Source: Gemmobacter sp. (GTDB lineage Bacteria; Pseudomonadota; Alphaproteobacteria; Rhodobacterales; Rhodobacteraceae). Taken from it: a DNA stretch of 64,000 nt. The position numbers and the translations under genes are program-made. Under the pieces are notes generated by a model. That model did no database searches and was not told where the DNA came from. It saw only the letters and a program-made list of their open reading frames with translations. This document shows positions 51,239-59,194 of the stretch, piece after piece (the stretch's first letter is position 1; every line of letters starts with the position of its first letter). Where the stretch lies: NCBI RefSeq assembly GCF_034676705.1, contig NZ_JAUCBS010000002.1:542015-606014 (forward strand), given 5' to 3'.

Positions 51239-54200
51239 AAACCGCTTTGACCCCGGCCCCGCCCTGGCACCGCTGAAAGCCTTCCAAAGGGCCACGGTGG
51301 ATCACGTCTGCCGCCGCCTGCTGACCGATCCCGACGCTACGCGCCAGTTCCTGGTGGCGGACGAGGTGGGGCTGGGCAAGACGATGGTCGCGCGCGGCGT
51401 GATCGCCCGCACGATTGAGGCGCTTTGGGACAAGGTCCCGCGCATCGACATCATCTATGTCTGCTCGAACGGCGCCATCGCCGCACAGAACCTCGCCCGG
51501 CTGAACGTGATGGAGCGCGAGGCGCAGGTGCTGCCGACACGGCTGACCCTGCTGCCTTTGGTGCTGGGCGGAGAAAACAGCCTGCGCCACAACCGGGTGA
51601 ACTTCATCAGCCTGACACCCGGCACGACCTTTGACCTGAAATCCTCGGGCGGCTGGGCGCGGGAGCGTGCCTTGATCCTGAGGCTTCTGGAGGGGCAACT
51701 CGCCCACCCAAAGGGCGCGATCCGACTGTTTCAGGGCTGGTCGGGAGAGCCGGGCTGGGAGCGAGAGCGCGCGCGGGTTGCGACGGAAACCGTTGATCCG
51801 GAAATCGCAGCCCGGTTCCAGATGGCCGTGGCCAACAGCCCCGACCTGACCGCGCGGATCGATGACCTTTGCGCCGAGGTCGCCCGGCATCGCCACGTAG
51901 AGGGCGACTTGCGCCAGGCCTGCACCGCCCTGATCGGCGAATTGCGTGGGATGTTGGCCCAGGCCTCAGTCCAGTCACTGGAACCTGACCTTATCATCCT
52001 CGACGAATTCCAGCGCTTTCACGAACTGCTACATGGCGACAGCGAAGCCGCCGATCTGGCGCGGCAGTTGTTCAATCATGTCGACGGAGCGGGCAATGCC
52101 GCCAAGACCCTGCTCCTGTCCGCCACGCCCTACCGGATGCTGACACTGGCAGGCGATGCGCCCGAGGAGGGCGATCATCACCGCGATTTCCTCGACGTGC
52201 TGGAATTCCTGTTCGGAGCCGAGGATGGCAAACGCCGCCGCGACGAGATTGCGTTGGAGATGCGCCGTTTTCGTCAGGCGATGCAGGCCCTGCCCGCAGG
52301 CTTCGAAAACGCCCGCGCGCTGCGCGAGGGAATCGAAGGCCAGTTGCGCAGTGTCATCGCCCGCACCGAACGCGTGGCCGAGACGGCGGATCGCGACGCC
52401 ATGATCCGCGAACTCCGCCACGAACTTGACGTGACCGCGCCCGACCTGATCGAGGCGCGCGCCATAGCGGCCGTGGCCGCCGCCGCCGGGGCACCGGGCA
52501 CGGTGGATTACTGGAAATCCTCGCCCTGGCTTCTGAACCTGATGCGCGGCTACAAGCTGGCGGACCTCCTGAAGGAGCAAGCGAAGTCTCCCTCGCCCGC
52601 CCTTCGCGCGGCCATGAAAACGGCGATCCCCTTGCAGATCGATCCGCAAGCGGTCGAAAGTTACGCGCCCCTTGCCCCCGCCAATGGCCGTATGCGCAAA
52701 CTGGCAAACCTCGCCTTCGCGAACGGCATGGCGCGCCGCCTGTGGATTGCGCCATCGCTGCCCTACTTCGGCACCAGCCAGCCTGTCAGCAAGATGCTGA
52801 TCTTCTCGGAATGGACGATGGTTCCCGACGCGATTGCCGGGTTCCTGTCCTATGAGGCAGAGCGGCAGATGGGCATGGGCAAGGGTCACAGCTATACCGA
52901 CCCGCCAACCACCCGCCCCCTGCAGTTCCGCCGCGCCCAGGGTCGCCTTGCAGGCCTGCGCGCGCTGCAGCTCGTCATCCCCTCACCCCGTCTTGCGGCC
53001 ATGGCGGACCCGTTGGCCCTGATGCGATTGGAGGGGCCCTTTTCCGATCTCGACGCGCTGCGTCAAGCGGTTCGCACGCGCTTGCGGCCTCTGGCGCAAG
53101 ACCTGGCGGAACAGAGCGCCGAAGCAGGGGATGGCGGCTGGGATTGGAGCAGCCCCGCCGCCCTCGATGTTGTGAACCCTGACTTTGCCGCATGGCTTGC
53201 AGGCAACGGCCCGCGGGGAGAGGGGGACGAGGAAGCCTGGCCCGATCATCTGGCCGAACTGCTGCAGGCCGCCCGGCAGCCGATCGGGCAGAAAGACGTC
53301 GACCAGATCCTCGGCCATCTGGTGGATGTGGCGCTTGGCAGCCCGGCCACCTGCGCCTTGCGCGCCCTGTCCCGTATCGCACCCACGCTGCCCTTGAACG
53401 ATCCCTCACTGCTGACGGCAGCGACGAAGGTTGGCATGGCCTTCCGGACACTGTTCAACCAGCCCGAAACCCAGGCTCTGCTGCGCGCTGAGGGGGATGT
53501 CTACTGGCGGGCAGTTCTGCGTCATGCGGCCGAACACGACCTGCAATCGGTTCTCGACGAGTATGCCCATGTCTTATTGGAAGCCGAGGGCCAAGTCGGT
53601 CATCCGGCGGTCAAAGCCATAGGGGTCATCGCCGAACGGATGGCCGAGGCCCTGTCCTTGCGACCGGCCCAGATCGAACTGAACCACTACGCTCTTCGGC
53701 GTGGCCGTATCGCACAGACGCACCCGATCACCCTTCGCGGTCGCTTCGCCATGCGCTTGGCCCAGAAGGGCGAAGATGAGACCGGCGTGAACCGGACCGG
53801 TCTCGTCCGTACGGCCTTTAACTCCCCGTTCAAGCCTTTCGTTCTGGCCTCGACCTCAGTCGGGCAGGAAGGTCTGGATTTTCATCCCTACTGCCACCGG
53901 ATCGTCCACTGGAACCTCCCCGGCAACCCGGTCGACATGGAGCAACGCGAAGGCCGGGTGCATCGCTACAAAAACCACGCTGTCCGCCTTAATCTGGTCG
54001 CAGGACAATCTCCGGCGGCGCTGGGCGGGCAGAATACTGATCCTTGGGCCGATATGTTCAGTGCTGCGCACGGAAACGCTGGGCGCTCTGGTGATCTTGA
54101 GCCTTTCTGGGTGCTCGACGGCCCCACCAAGGTCGAACGCCATATCCTGTCGCTCCCCTTCAGCCGTGAAGAGACGCGGCTCTCCTGGCTGAACCGTTCA

Positions 54201-54329
54201 GTGGCGCTGTATCGGCTGGCATTCGGTCAACCGCGGCAGGACGATCTACTTGCCTTGCTGGATCAGGTGCGGGACGAGATTGCGCCGGAGGCGCTCGCTC
54301 AACTGCAGATCAGCCTTCGTCCCGACTGA
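51231..54329 (+). CDS. SNF2-related helicase
   Basis: This 1032-residue superfamily 2 ATPase has motif I FLVADEVGLGKTMVARGVIA (about residue 40), motif II LIILDEFQRFHEL, motif III LLLSATPYRML and the C-terminal lobe LASTSVGQEGLDFHPYCHRI with MEQREGRVHRYKN (motif VI). GTG 51231 follows AAGGAGG and overlaps the PLD gene by 8 bp. The SNF2 fold translocates on double-stranded DNA. It ends the operon. A relation to DrmD-type helicases of DISARM is possible. Confidence 0.85.
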   Translation: MAENRFDPGPALAPLKAFQRATVDHVCRRLLTDPDATRQFLVADEVGLGKTMVARGVIARTIEALWDKVPRIDIIYVCSNGAIAAQNLARLNVMEREAQVLPTRLTLLPLVLGGENSLRHNRVNFISLTPGTTFDLKSSGGWARERALILRLLEGQLAHPKGAIRLFQGWSGEPGWERERARVATETVDPEIAARFQMAVANSPDLTARIDDLCAEVARHRHVEGDLRQACTALIGELRGMLAQASVQSLEPDLIILDEFQRFHELLHGDSEAADLARQLFNHVDGAGNAAKTLLLSATPYRMLTLAGDAPEEGDHHRDFLDVLEFLFGAEDGKRRRDEIALEMRRFRQAMQALPAGFENARALREGIEGQLRSVIARTERVAETADRDAMIRELRHELDVTAPDLIEARAIAAVAAAAGAPGTVDYWKSSPWLLNLMRGYKLADLLKEQAKSPSPALRAAMKTAIPLQIDPQAVESYAPLAPANGRMRKLANLAFANGMARRLWIAPSLPYFGTSQPVSKMLIFSEWTMVPDAIAGFLSYEAERQMGMGKGHSYTDPPTTRPLQFRRAQGRLAGLRALQLVIPSPRLAAMADPLALMRLEGPFSDLDALRQAVRTRLRPLAQDLAEQSAEAGDGGWDWSSPAALDVVNPDFAAWLAGNGPRGEGDEEAWPDHLAELLQAARQPIGQKDVDQILGHLVDVALGSPATCALRALSRIAPTLPLNDPSLLTAATKVGMAFRTLFNQPETQALLRAEGDVYWRAVLRHAAEHDLQSVLDEYAHVLLEAEGQVGHPAVKAIGVIAERMAEALSLRPAQIELNHYALRRGRIAQTHPITLRGRFAMRLAQKGEDETGVNRTGLVRTAFNSPFKPFVLASTSVGQEGLDFHPYCHRIVHWNLPGNPVDMEQREGRVHRYKNHAVRLNLVAGQSPAALGGQNTDPWADMFSAAHGNAGRSGDLEPFWVLDGPTKVERHILSLPFSREETRLSWLNRSVALYRLAFGQPRQDDLLALLDQVRDEIAPEALAQLQISLRPD

Positions 54330-54410
54330 GCGCGTTCTTCTGACGTTTTAGCGCGTTCCTGATCCTGTGGGGCTACTATCCCACTGTTTTCGCACGTGGA
54401 ATCCGTCCGT

Positions 54411-54430
54411 TTGTTGACCTATTGTTGACC
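54411..54430. repeat. Direct repeat pair TTGTTGACC, 11-bp period
   Basis: TTGTTGACC occurs at 54411-54419 and 54422-54430, about 70 bp left of the tRNA remnant. Paired, in-phase repeats next to an att core resemble integrase arm sites, but this is inference. Confidence 0.55.
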
Positions 54431-54445
54431 CGCCGGGAAGACAGC

Positions 54446-54470
54446 AAAAAGCCCCACCAATCGGCGGGGC
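54446..54470 (-). terminator. Rho-independent terminator downstream of the tRNA
   Basis: On the minus strand GCCCCGCC-GATT-GGTGGGGC (54451-54470) forms an 8-bp stem with one mismatch, followed by five T (54446-54450). It lies 28 bp beyond the CCA end of the tRNA remnant and probably ended the original tRNA transcript. Confidence 0.75.
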
Positions 54471-54498
54471 GCATGTCGTTGATATCGTTTAATTTTTT

Positions 54499-54549
54499 TG
54501 GTTGCGGGGGCAGGATTTGAACCTGCGGCCTTCAGGTTATGAGCCTGAA
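54499..54549 (-). other. 3' half of initiator tRNA-fMet (CAT): attachment-site remnant
   Basis: On the minus strand the anticodon arm (TCAGG-CTCATAA-CCTGA), variable loop, T arm (GCAGG-TTCAAAT-CCTGC) and acceptor 3' strand CCCCGCA-A-CCA are complete. A72 next to the discriminator A is the initiator-specific C1:A72 mismatch partner. The D arm and 5' strand are missing; the sequence beyond the anticodon stem is unrelated. This is what remains when an element integrates in a tRNA 3' half, so the intact copy should lie at the other end of the element. Confidence 0.8.
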
Positions 54550-54630
54550 TCTGGCGACTTCCTAAAACCGCGCAAAATCAGCGACTTAGGCCGCAAGCCT
54601 TTGGAATCGCGCGCTTTCATTGTTCTCATT

Positions 54631-54670
54631 CAGCCGCACCAGACCGCACCCGACCGCACCAAACCGTGCA
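54631..54670. repeat. Four 10-bp tandem repeats (consensus nnaCCGCACC)
   Basis: CAGCCGCACC, AGACCGCACC, CGACCGCACC and AAACCGTGCA follow each other without gaps, so the CCGCACC core recurs at the same face of the helix. It is 80 bp from the tRNA remnant and could be a protein-binding array. Confidence 0.65.
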
Positions 54671-54687
54671 CGAACGGAGAACGCCGG

Positions 54688-54707
54688 TTGAGTCAGGCTT
54701 GAGTCAG
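54688..54707. repeat. Direct repeat pair TTGAGTCAG, 11-bp period
   Basis: TTGAGTCAG occurs at 54688-54696 and 54699-54707. Its period equals that of the pair at 54411, on the other side of the att core, which would fit arm-type integrase sites. The two core sequences differ. Confidence 0.55.
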
Positions 54708-54732
54708 CCGCGCGAGGCGTGGTTCCTGCAAG

Positions 54733-54761
54733 TTCCGCGCCTCTCCGCGCCTCGGTGCCGC
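54733..54761. promoter_or_regulatory. Prophage upstream element, copy A
   Basis: This 29-bp copy has CCGCGCC-N3-CCGCGCC-N4-TGCCGC and is nearly the same as copies B (58195) and C (62777). It ends 52 bp before the methyltransferase-like gene at 54814. Confidence 0.6.
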
Positions 54762-54813
54762 AAAGCGGCCGCGGGCACTGTCTTGGGCAGATCGAACAGC
54801 CCGGAGAACAGCG

Positions 54814-55539
54814 ATGCCCCCTGAGAACCTGCAGCTGCGCATCCTCGTCGCCTGCGAGACATCTGGAATTGCCAGGCGCGCCTTTTCGGCGCTCGGCCAC
54901 GACGTTTGGAGCTGCGACCTAGAGCCAGCCGAGGACGGATCAAACCGCCACATCATTTGCGACGTCCGCGACGGGATCCTGACATGGGGCTGGGACCTGC
55001 TTGCGGTGATGCACCCTCCATGCACGCGTTTGTGCCGCTCCGGGCGGCGCTGGATGAGCGGGCCAGGGAAATGGACGCCGCCGCGACAGCTTCCGAAGGG
55101 GCGAACGTGGGAGGACATGCGCGCAGAGTTTGAGCTGGGCGTCGACGTGTTCACGACCTGCTGGCAGGCGCCAATCGACCGCGTCGCGATCGAAAACCCG
55201 GAGATGAATGACCTCGCACGGGACCGGTTGCCAGCAGACCTTACGGCGCCACAGATGGTGCAGCCGTTCTGGTTCGGCGAGCGAGCCTACAAGGGCACAG
55301 GCTGGTATCTGCGCGGCCTGCCAGAGCTCGTGCCAACCGACATGCTGGCAGAGCCGCCGCGGAACTCTGACGAGTGGAAAGCGTGGAACGCGGTTCATCG
55401 CATGTCGCCTGGCCCTGATCGTGCGCGCCTTCGGAGTCGTTCGTTTCCCGGCATGATGGCAGCGGCTGCTTTGCAGTGGAGCAATTCTGCAGTTCGCGAG
55501 ATCGAAGCTCGCCAAAAGAGCGAGGGCGAATGCGCATGA
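54814..55539 (+). CDS. Phage DNA methyltransferase-like protein
   Basis: This 241-residue protein begins with a Rossmann-type SAM-binding pattern (LRILVACETSGIARRAFSAL, then VWSCDLEPAEDG and HIICDVRDG) and has PPCTRLCRSG and AIENPEMND, which recall the PPC and ENV/ENP motifs of C5-cytosine methyltransferases. The motifs are not fully canonical, so catalytic activity is uncertain. GGAG lies 7 bp upstream. It is the first gene inside the element and overlaps the next by 4 bp. Confidence 0.65.
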   Translation: MPPENLQLRILVACETSGIARRAFSALGHDVWSCDLEPAEDGSNRHIICDVRDGILTWGWDLLAVMHPPCTRLCRSGRRWMSGPGKWTPPRQLPKGRTWEDMRAEFELGVDVFTTCWQAPIDRVAIENPEMNDLARDRLPADLTAPQMVQPFWFGERAYKGTGWYLRGLPELVPTDMLAEPPRNSDEWKAWNAVHRMSPGPDRARLRSRSFPGMMAAAALQWSNSAVREIEARQKSEGECA

Positions 55540-55688
55540 CCTGCCCTCCCTGCAACAACGACTGCCGCCAAGGACGTGACTGCCCCGCACGCCAGCGCCG
55601 GGCCATCCGTTTCCCGTCTGGATGGTGGATCGCCCTGGGCGCAATCATCGGCCTCCTCTTCTGGATCGGCCTCTTCTTGGTTCTTTGA
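55536..55688 (+). CDS. Small Cys-rich membrane protein
   Basis: This 50-residue protein has four Cys in its first 18 residues (MTCPPCNNDCRQGRDC), a basic stretch and one membrane helix (WWIALGAIIGLLFWIGLFLV). ATG 55536 overlaps the preceding stop. No family is recognised; similar small membrane proteins are common in prophages of this group. Confidence 0.55.
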   Translation: MTCPPCNNDCRQGRDCPARQRRAIRFPSGWWIALGAIIGLLFWIGLFLVL

Positions 55689-55743
55689 CTTGACCCGTGC
55701 CGCCTTCAATGGCGTCAGGGGACGTGTCTCACGTGGTGCGCGA

Positions 55744-57003
55744 ATGGCCAACCGGCAGAGATTAAACGAGAAACTGGTGAAGGCGGCGGAGCCTCGCGCC
55801 CGCCCCTACCAGCTGTTTGACGACGAGGTGCTGGGCTTCTCGGCCGTGATCCAACGGACCGGCAGCCGCGGCTTCTACCTCGACTTCACGATCAAGGGGA
55901 GGCAGCGTCGCATGGCGATCGGGCGCTGGCCGGAGTGGAGCGTCGCCGCCGCGCGCGACCGCGCGAAGCAGCTGCGCCGCGACATTGACGACGGGATCGA
56001 CCCTCTGGCCGAGCGCGAGGAAATCCGCGCCGCGCCACGGATCCCGGACCTGATCGACCGATACCTGCGCGAGCACGCCGCGCACCTTGCTCCGCGCAAC
56101 GCATCCGACCAGGCGTCGATGCTTCGCAAGCTGGTCGAGCCGCACTGGAAGCACCGCCTTGTCGCCGAAATCGAGCCCGCCGACGTCGAGCGCCTGCTGG
56201 GCCAGATCGCGGAAGGGCGGGCGCGCCCGGCCAAGGAGAAGGCCAAGACGCGGCGCAAGACGCTCGCGCCCGCGAAACCGACGCCGATCCGGGCGAACCG
56301 GGTGGGCGAGGTGCTGCGGAAGATGTTCAACCTTGCGGTCGCGTGGAAGATGCGCGCGGACAACCCGGCCGAAGCGTTCCGCAGGCGGATGGAGAACGAG
56401 CGGGAACGGTTCCTCTCCATCGAGGAAATCACGCGGCTGGGTGATGCCCTGCATGCGGCGGAGGACCAGCGCGGCGCGGCCATCGTTCGCATGTGCATGT
56501 TGACCGGCGCGCGCCTGGGCGAGGTCCGGACGGCGCGGTTCGAACAGTTCAACCTCGAGCTCGGGACTTGGTCCAAGCCCGCTGCGAACACGAAGCAGCG
56601 TCGCGTGCACCGCGTGCCGATCTCGGCCGACACGGCGGCGCTGGTGCGCCAGCGGCGGGTGGCGGTGCCAAAGGGCTGCGAGTGGCTCTTTCCCGGCGAC
56701 GCGGTGGGCGCGGACGGCTCGCCCAAGGATCAGCCCGTGCAGGAGATCAGGCGGTTCTGGTCGGCGATCCAGACTGCGGCGCAGCTGCCCGACGTCAGGA
56801 TCCACGATCTGCGCCACACCTTCGCCTCGCTGCTGGTCAGCGGCGGCGCGTCGCTCGAGATGATCGGGAAGCTGCTGGGGCACTCGCAGATGCGGACGAC
56901 GCAGCGCTATGCCCATCTTCTCGACAGCCCGCTGCGGGCAGGCGTGGACGCGGTGGCCGACATCATGAAGGCGCGCCCGCGCGTGGTTCGAGGCGGCGAG
57001 TGA
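55744..57003 (+). CDS. int: Tyrosine recombinase / phage integrase
   Basis: This 419-residue integrase has a DUF4102-like N-terminal domain (LNEKLVKAAEPRARPYQLFD), an arm/core-binding domain (about residues 95-200) and the catalytic domain with Arg in TGARLGEVR, HDLRHTF (His-x-x-Arg), LLGHSQ (His) and QRYAHL (nucleophile Tyr). Position next to a tRNA remnant supports integration at tRNA-fMet. ATG 55744 is chosen by family start; no strong ribosome site precedes it, so an upstream start is possible. Confidence 0.9.
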   Translation: MANRQRLNEKLVKAAEPRARPYQLFDDEVLGFSAVIQRTGSRGFYLDFTIKGRQRRMAIGRWPEWSVAAARDRAKQLRRDIDDGIDPLAEREEIRAAPRIPDLIDRYLREHAAHLAPRNASDQASMLRKLVEPHWKHRLVAEIEPADVERLLGQIAEGRARPAKEKAKTRRKTLAPAKPTPIRANRVGEVLRKMFNLAVAWKMRADNPAEAFRRRMENERERFLSIEEITRLGDALHAAEDQRGAAIVRMCMLTGARLGEVRTARFEQFNLELGTWSKPAANTKQRRVHRVPISADTAALVRQRRVAVPKGCEWLFPGDAVGADGSPKDQPVQEIRRFWSAIQTAAQLPDVRIHDLRHTFASLLVSGGASLEMIGKLLGHSQMRTTQRYAHLLDSPLRAGVDAVADIMKARPRVVRGGE

Positions 57004-57023
57004 ACGCCGCCCCGGTGCTGACA

Positions 57024-57104
57024 TCAAGGTGTCAGGATCAGCAGAAGCCAAAGCGTGGCGAACAGTGCGACCGCGCCCAGCAGGTCCTCGAGCAGCTCGC
57101 GCAT
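57024..57104 (-). CDS. 26-residue membrane micro-protein
   Basis: MRELLEDLLGAVALFATLWL followed by LLILTP. An AGGAGG site lies 6 bp upstream of the ATG, and the gene starts 2 bp after the stop of the gene at 57107. The helix DLLGAVALFATLWLLLILTP matches 12 of 20 residues of the tail of the 97-residue protein at 58534-58827 on the opposite strand. Likely a real expressed membrane peptide. Confidence 0.55.
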   Translation of the reverse strand: MRELLEDLLGAVALFATLWLLLILTP

Positions 57105-57106
57105 GG

Positions 57107-57703
57107 TCACGCCTCCTGCCGCAGGCGGTTCCAGAGCGGCGAGAGCTTCTTGCGGATCACGCTGTCGCTCGGGCTGCTCTTTCCATCCGATTGGTCTAGG
57201 AACCAATTCGACATGACCTCCGTGAATTCCTTCAAGGTCGGCGGAACGCCATGCTCATGAACCCAGAGCGCGACCGCGCGCCAGAACTCGTCCCAATCAA
57301 ATTTCGGCTCCGGTCCCTTCCCTCCGTGCGGCTTGCCAAAGATTTCCCGCTCGACCTCAAAGCGATGGACCTCGTCGGCGAGGATCAACAAGTCGTCCAT
57401 CGAGACGATCACCCCTCCGGCAGGTTCGGTGATCATCATCCACTCGTCCTTGCCCTGCGCGCGGATCCTGCGCACCGGCATTTCCCTTGGGCCTGTTCCG
57501 GACCTCCGGAACATCGGCAGTATGTCGGCGACCGAGATGGCCACCAGTCCCGCAGCAGGTTCCCCCCCGCAATCCACCGGCGCGATTCCGGTAACAATCT
57601 CCAGCTGCCCCTGGTGGGCCCACCCTGCGATGTCCGCAGGCGCGTACCCCCACCGGGCAGCGGCCTCGGTCATCGTAAAGAAGACCCTCGGCAGCACACC
57701 CAT
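57107..57703 (-). CDS. Hypothetical phage protein (198 residues)
   Basis: It begins MGVLPRVFFTMTEAAARWGY, where MTEAAARWGYAPADIAGWAH could be a MerR/Xis-like DNA-binding helix pair. The C-terminal half has FDWDEFWRAVALWVHEHGVP. No family is recognised. A GGAGG site precedes the ATG, and the 26-residue gene follows it. Convergent with the integrase. Confidence 0.65.
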   Translation of the reverse strand: MGVLPRVFFTMTEAAARWGYAPADIAGWAHQGQLEIVTGIAPVDCGGEPAAGLVAISVADILPMFRRSGTGPREMPVRRIRAQGKDEWMMITEPAGGVIVSMDDLLILADEVHRFEVEREIFGKPHGGKGPEPKFDWDEFWRAVALWVHEHGVPPTLKEFTEVMSNWFLDQSDGKSSPSDSVIRKKLSPLWNRLRQEA

Positions 57704-57808
57704 GCTCGTACCTCCATTCCATTTTTCAAAGCGGTGCCCGCCGCTGCCCAGAGGGCGCGGAAAGGTTCACCAAATCAGCAGTTTGGAGCTAGGCGGCGAC
57801 TTTGCCCG

Positions 57809-58030
57809 TCAGGACTTGCCGCGAACTTCGGTTAGGAGCAATTCAATCACTCCGCGCCGATCCGCGAGCAGGACGATCAGGTCGCGCCACACTCCGTCGG
57901 GGACTTTGCCGGTCTGGATCCAGCGTCGCAGCGACCGATCATCAACCTTGAGATCGCCAGCCAACGCCACCTTCCAGCTTTGCCCGTAGAGCGCCTCGCC
58001 AATTGCGGCGAGGAGCGTCCTGTCATCCAT
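57809..58030 (-). CDS. Small repressor-like DNA-binding protein
   Basis: This 73-residue protein begins MDDRTLLAAIGEALYGQSWK and contains VDDRSLRRWIQTGKVPDGVW, a helix-turn-helix of the kind found in phage repressors and Cro. It is divergent from the early genes starting at 58292, in a lambda-like layout. Upstream Met at 58081 is in frame but has no ribosome site; the chosen start has only a weak GAGAAAG. Confidence 0.6.
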   Translation of the reverse strand: MDDRTLLAAIGEALYGQSWKVALAGDLKVDDRSLRRWIQTGKVPDGVWRDLIVLLADRRGVIELLLTEVRGKS

Positions 58031-58291
58031 GGTCAGTCTTTCTCTGGTGATTTCATCTCTGCGGTCCTTCTGCCTGCTCAAGCCCGGACGATTCCGTGGC
58101 TGGTGCGCTAACCATTTCCTCGAAAACGGAATGCGATCAACTGGTTAATCGCCGTCGGCGTTAACTATTTGGAACAGCGGCGCGGGCCTTTAGGTTCCCG
58201 CGCCTCTCCGCGCCTCGGTGCCGCTGCCCTTCACCGCGTTTGATGCCCTCCGACCGCTGCCCGCGCTGGGCGGCGCAACGGAGGACAGTGC
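58031..58291. promoter_or_regulatory. Divergent prophage switch region
   Basis: TAACCA (58109-58114) and TGGTTA (58142-58147) form an inverted repeat around an AT-richer stretch between the repressor-like gene and the rightward early genes. GTTAAC (58160-58165) is a third related site. These are candidate operators for the phage switch. Copy B of the 30-bp element lies at 58195-58224. Confidence 0.45.
58195..58224. promoter_or_regulatory. Prophage upstream element, copy B
   Basis: Thirty bases with core CCGCGCC-N3-CCGCGCC-N4-TGCCGC; identical to copy A apart from one extra C near the left end. It ends 67 bp before the start at 58292. Confidence 0.6.
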
Positions 58292-58537
58292 ATGGCGGAA
58301 ACGGAAGGCCCCTCCCCCGACGCGGCAAAGCCGGGGCTCTTGGAAGACTGGATCAGCAGAGCTGAGCTCGGTCAGGAGCTCGGGCTGTCGGTCGACACCC
58401 TCGCGCGCTGGGAAACCCGGCGCATCGGACCGGCCTGCGTGCGGATCGGCCGGAAGGTGCTCTATCGCCGTGGCGCGGTCCAGGAATGGCTGCGCGAGCA
58501 GGAGCGGCCGCGCGTCGGATCGGGTGGCCGCAAATGA
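58292..58537 (+). CDS. Helix-turn-helix (AlpA/excisionase-like) protein
   Basis: This 81-residue protein has the winged helix WISRAELGQELGLSVDTLAR followed by WETRRIGPACVRIGRKVLYR and AVQEWLREQE, the pattern of AlpA/MerR-type excisionase or prophage regulators. It is the first gene of the rightward early operon; its stop overlaps the next ATG. GGAGG precedes the ATG. Confidence 0.8.
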   Translation: MAETEGPSPDAAKPGLLEDWISRAELGQELGLSVDTLARWETRRIGPACVRIGRKVLYRRGAVQEWLREQERPRVGSGGRK

Positions 58538-58827
58538 GCGCCCAGGTGATCCGCTTCCCCAGCATGACGGTCGCGGACGCGCGGCAGATCATCGCCAACC
58601 CCGACATGCACGACGACGCTTCTGTCCTCGACGCGTGCGAGTTCCTGCAGGCCTACGGCGACTGGATGGACCACGAGCGCGCGAAGGCGCTGCACGCCGC
58701 CATCGTTCGTGACGCCGTCGCCGACCTTAACCGCAAGGGGCGCATCCGGCGCTGGCTGGGCGACCTGTTCGGCGCGGTCTGCCTGTTCGGCATCCTCTAC
58801 CTCTTCCTGCTTTTCACCCCCGGCTGA
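58534..58827 (+). CDS. Hypothetical protein with C-terminal membrane helix
   Basis: This 97-residue protein begins MSAQVIRFPSMTVADARQII and ends with a membrane helix DLFGAVCLFGILYLFLLFTP. The soluble part has no recognised domain. Its tail is homologous to the 26-residue peptide at 57024-57104. Starts in an ATGA overlap with the HTH gene. Confidence 0.65.
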   Translation: MSAQVIRFPSMTVADARQIIANPDMHDDASVLDACEFLQAYGDWMDHERAKALHAAIVRDAVADLNRKGRIRRWLGDLFGAVCLFGILYLFLLFTPG

Positions 58828-58838
58828 TGGAGACGCGC

Positions 58839-59171
58839 ATGGCACGCGACGAACTTTCCTTTCTCGAATTCCTGCAGAGCTTCCGACGCGGCGAGCTGAT
58901 CTCCGAAGCCGACGAACAGTTCGGCGAGCTGATGGAGGCCATCCGGCGCACGGGCGGCAAGGGCGAGATCACGATCAAGCTGCCCTTCAAGGTCAACGAG
59001 GCCGGGCAGATCGAGTGCGTCCCGCAGCTGTCCTGCAAGAAGCCTCGGAAGCCGCTCGGCACCGGCATCTACTACGTGACCGACGAAGGGCGCCTGACCC
59101 GTCGCGATCCCTCCCAGGAAGACCTCTTTGACGAGCTCGAGGCCCGGCGCGAGCGCGCGGACCTTCAGTAA
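58839..59171 (+). CDS. Hypothetical phage protein (110 residues)
   Basis: It begins MARDELSFLEFLQSFRRGEL and contains TGGKGEITIKLPFKVNEAGQ. I do not recognise it. ATG 58839 with GGAG 7 bp upstream is preferred over ATG 58827, which overlaps the preceding stop without a ribosome site. Confidence 0.65.
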   Translation: MARDELSFLEFLQSFRRGELISEADEQFGELMEAIRRTGGKGEITIKLPFKVNEAGQIECVPQLSCKKPRKPLGTGIYYVTDEGRLTRRDPSQEDLFDELEARRERADLQ

Positions 59172-59194
59172 CCCCATCCCCGAAAGGACAGCAA

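Larger units (their letters stand above)
54330..54813. other. 484-bp gene-free junction region with att and repeats
   Basis: No protein gene is seen. It holds a 9-bp direct repeat pair, a terminator, the 3' half of an initiator tRNA, a 4x10-bp tandem repeat, a second 9-bp repeat pair and the first copy of the prophage 30-bp element. Together these look like the edge of an integrated element with integrase-binding sites. Confidence 0.6.

Noticed and set aside
42480..54329. A complete DISARM, BREX or Druantia system
   Set aside because: No DISARM core genes (DUF1998 protein or methylases), no BREX genes (PglZ, BrxL, BrxC) and no DruE-type gene are present; only the PLD and SNF2 parts are similar in type.
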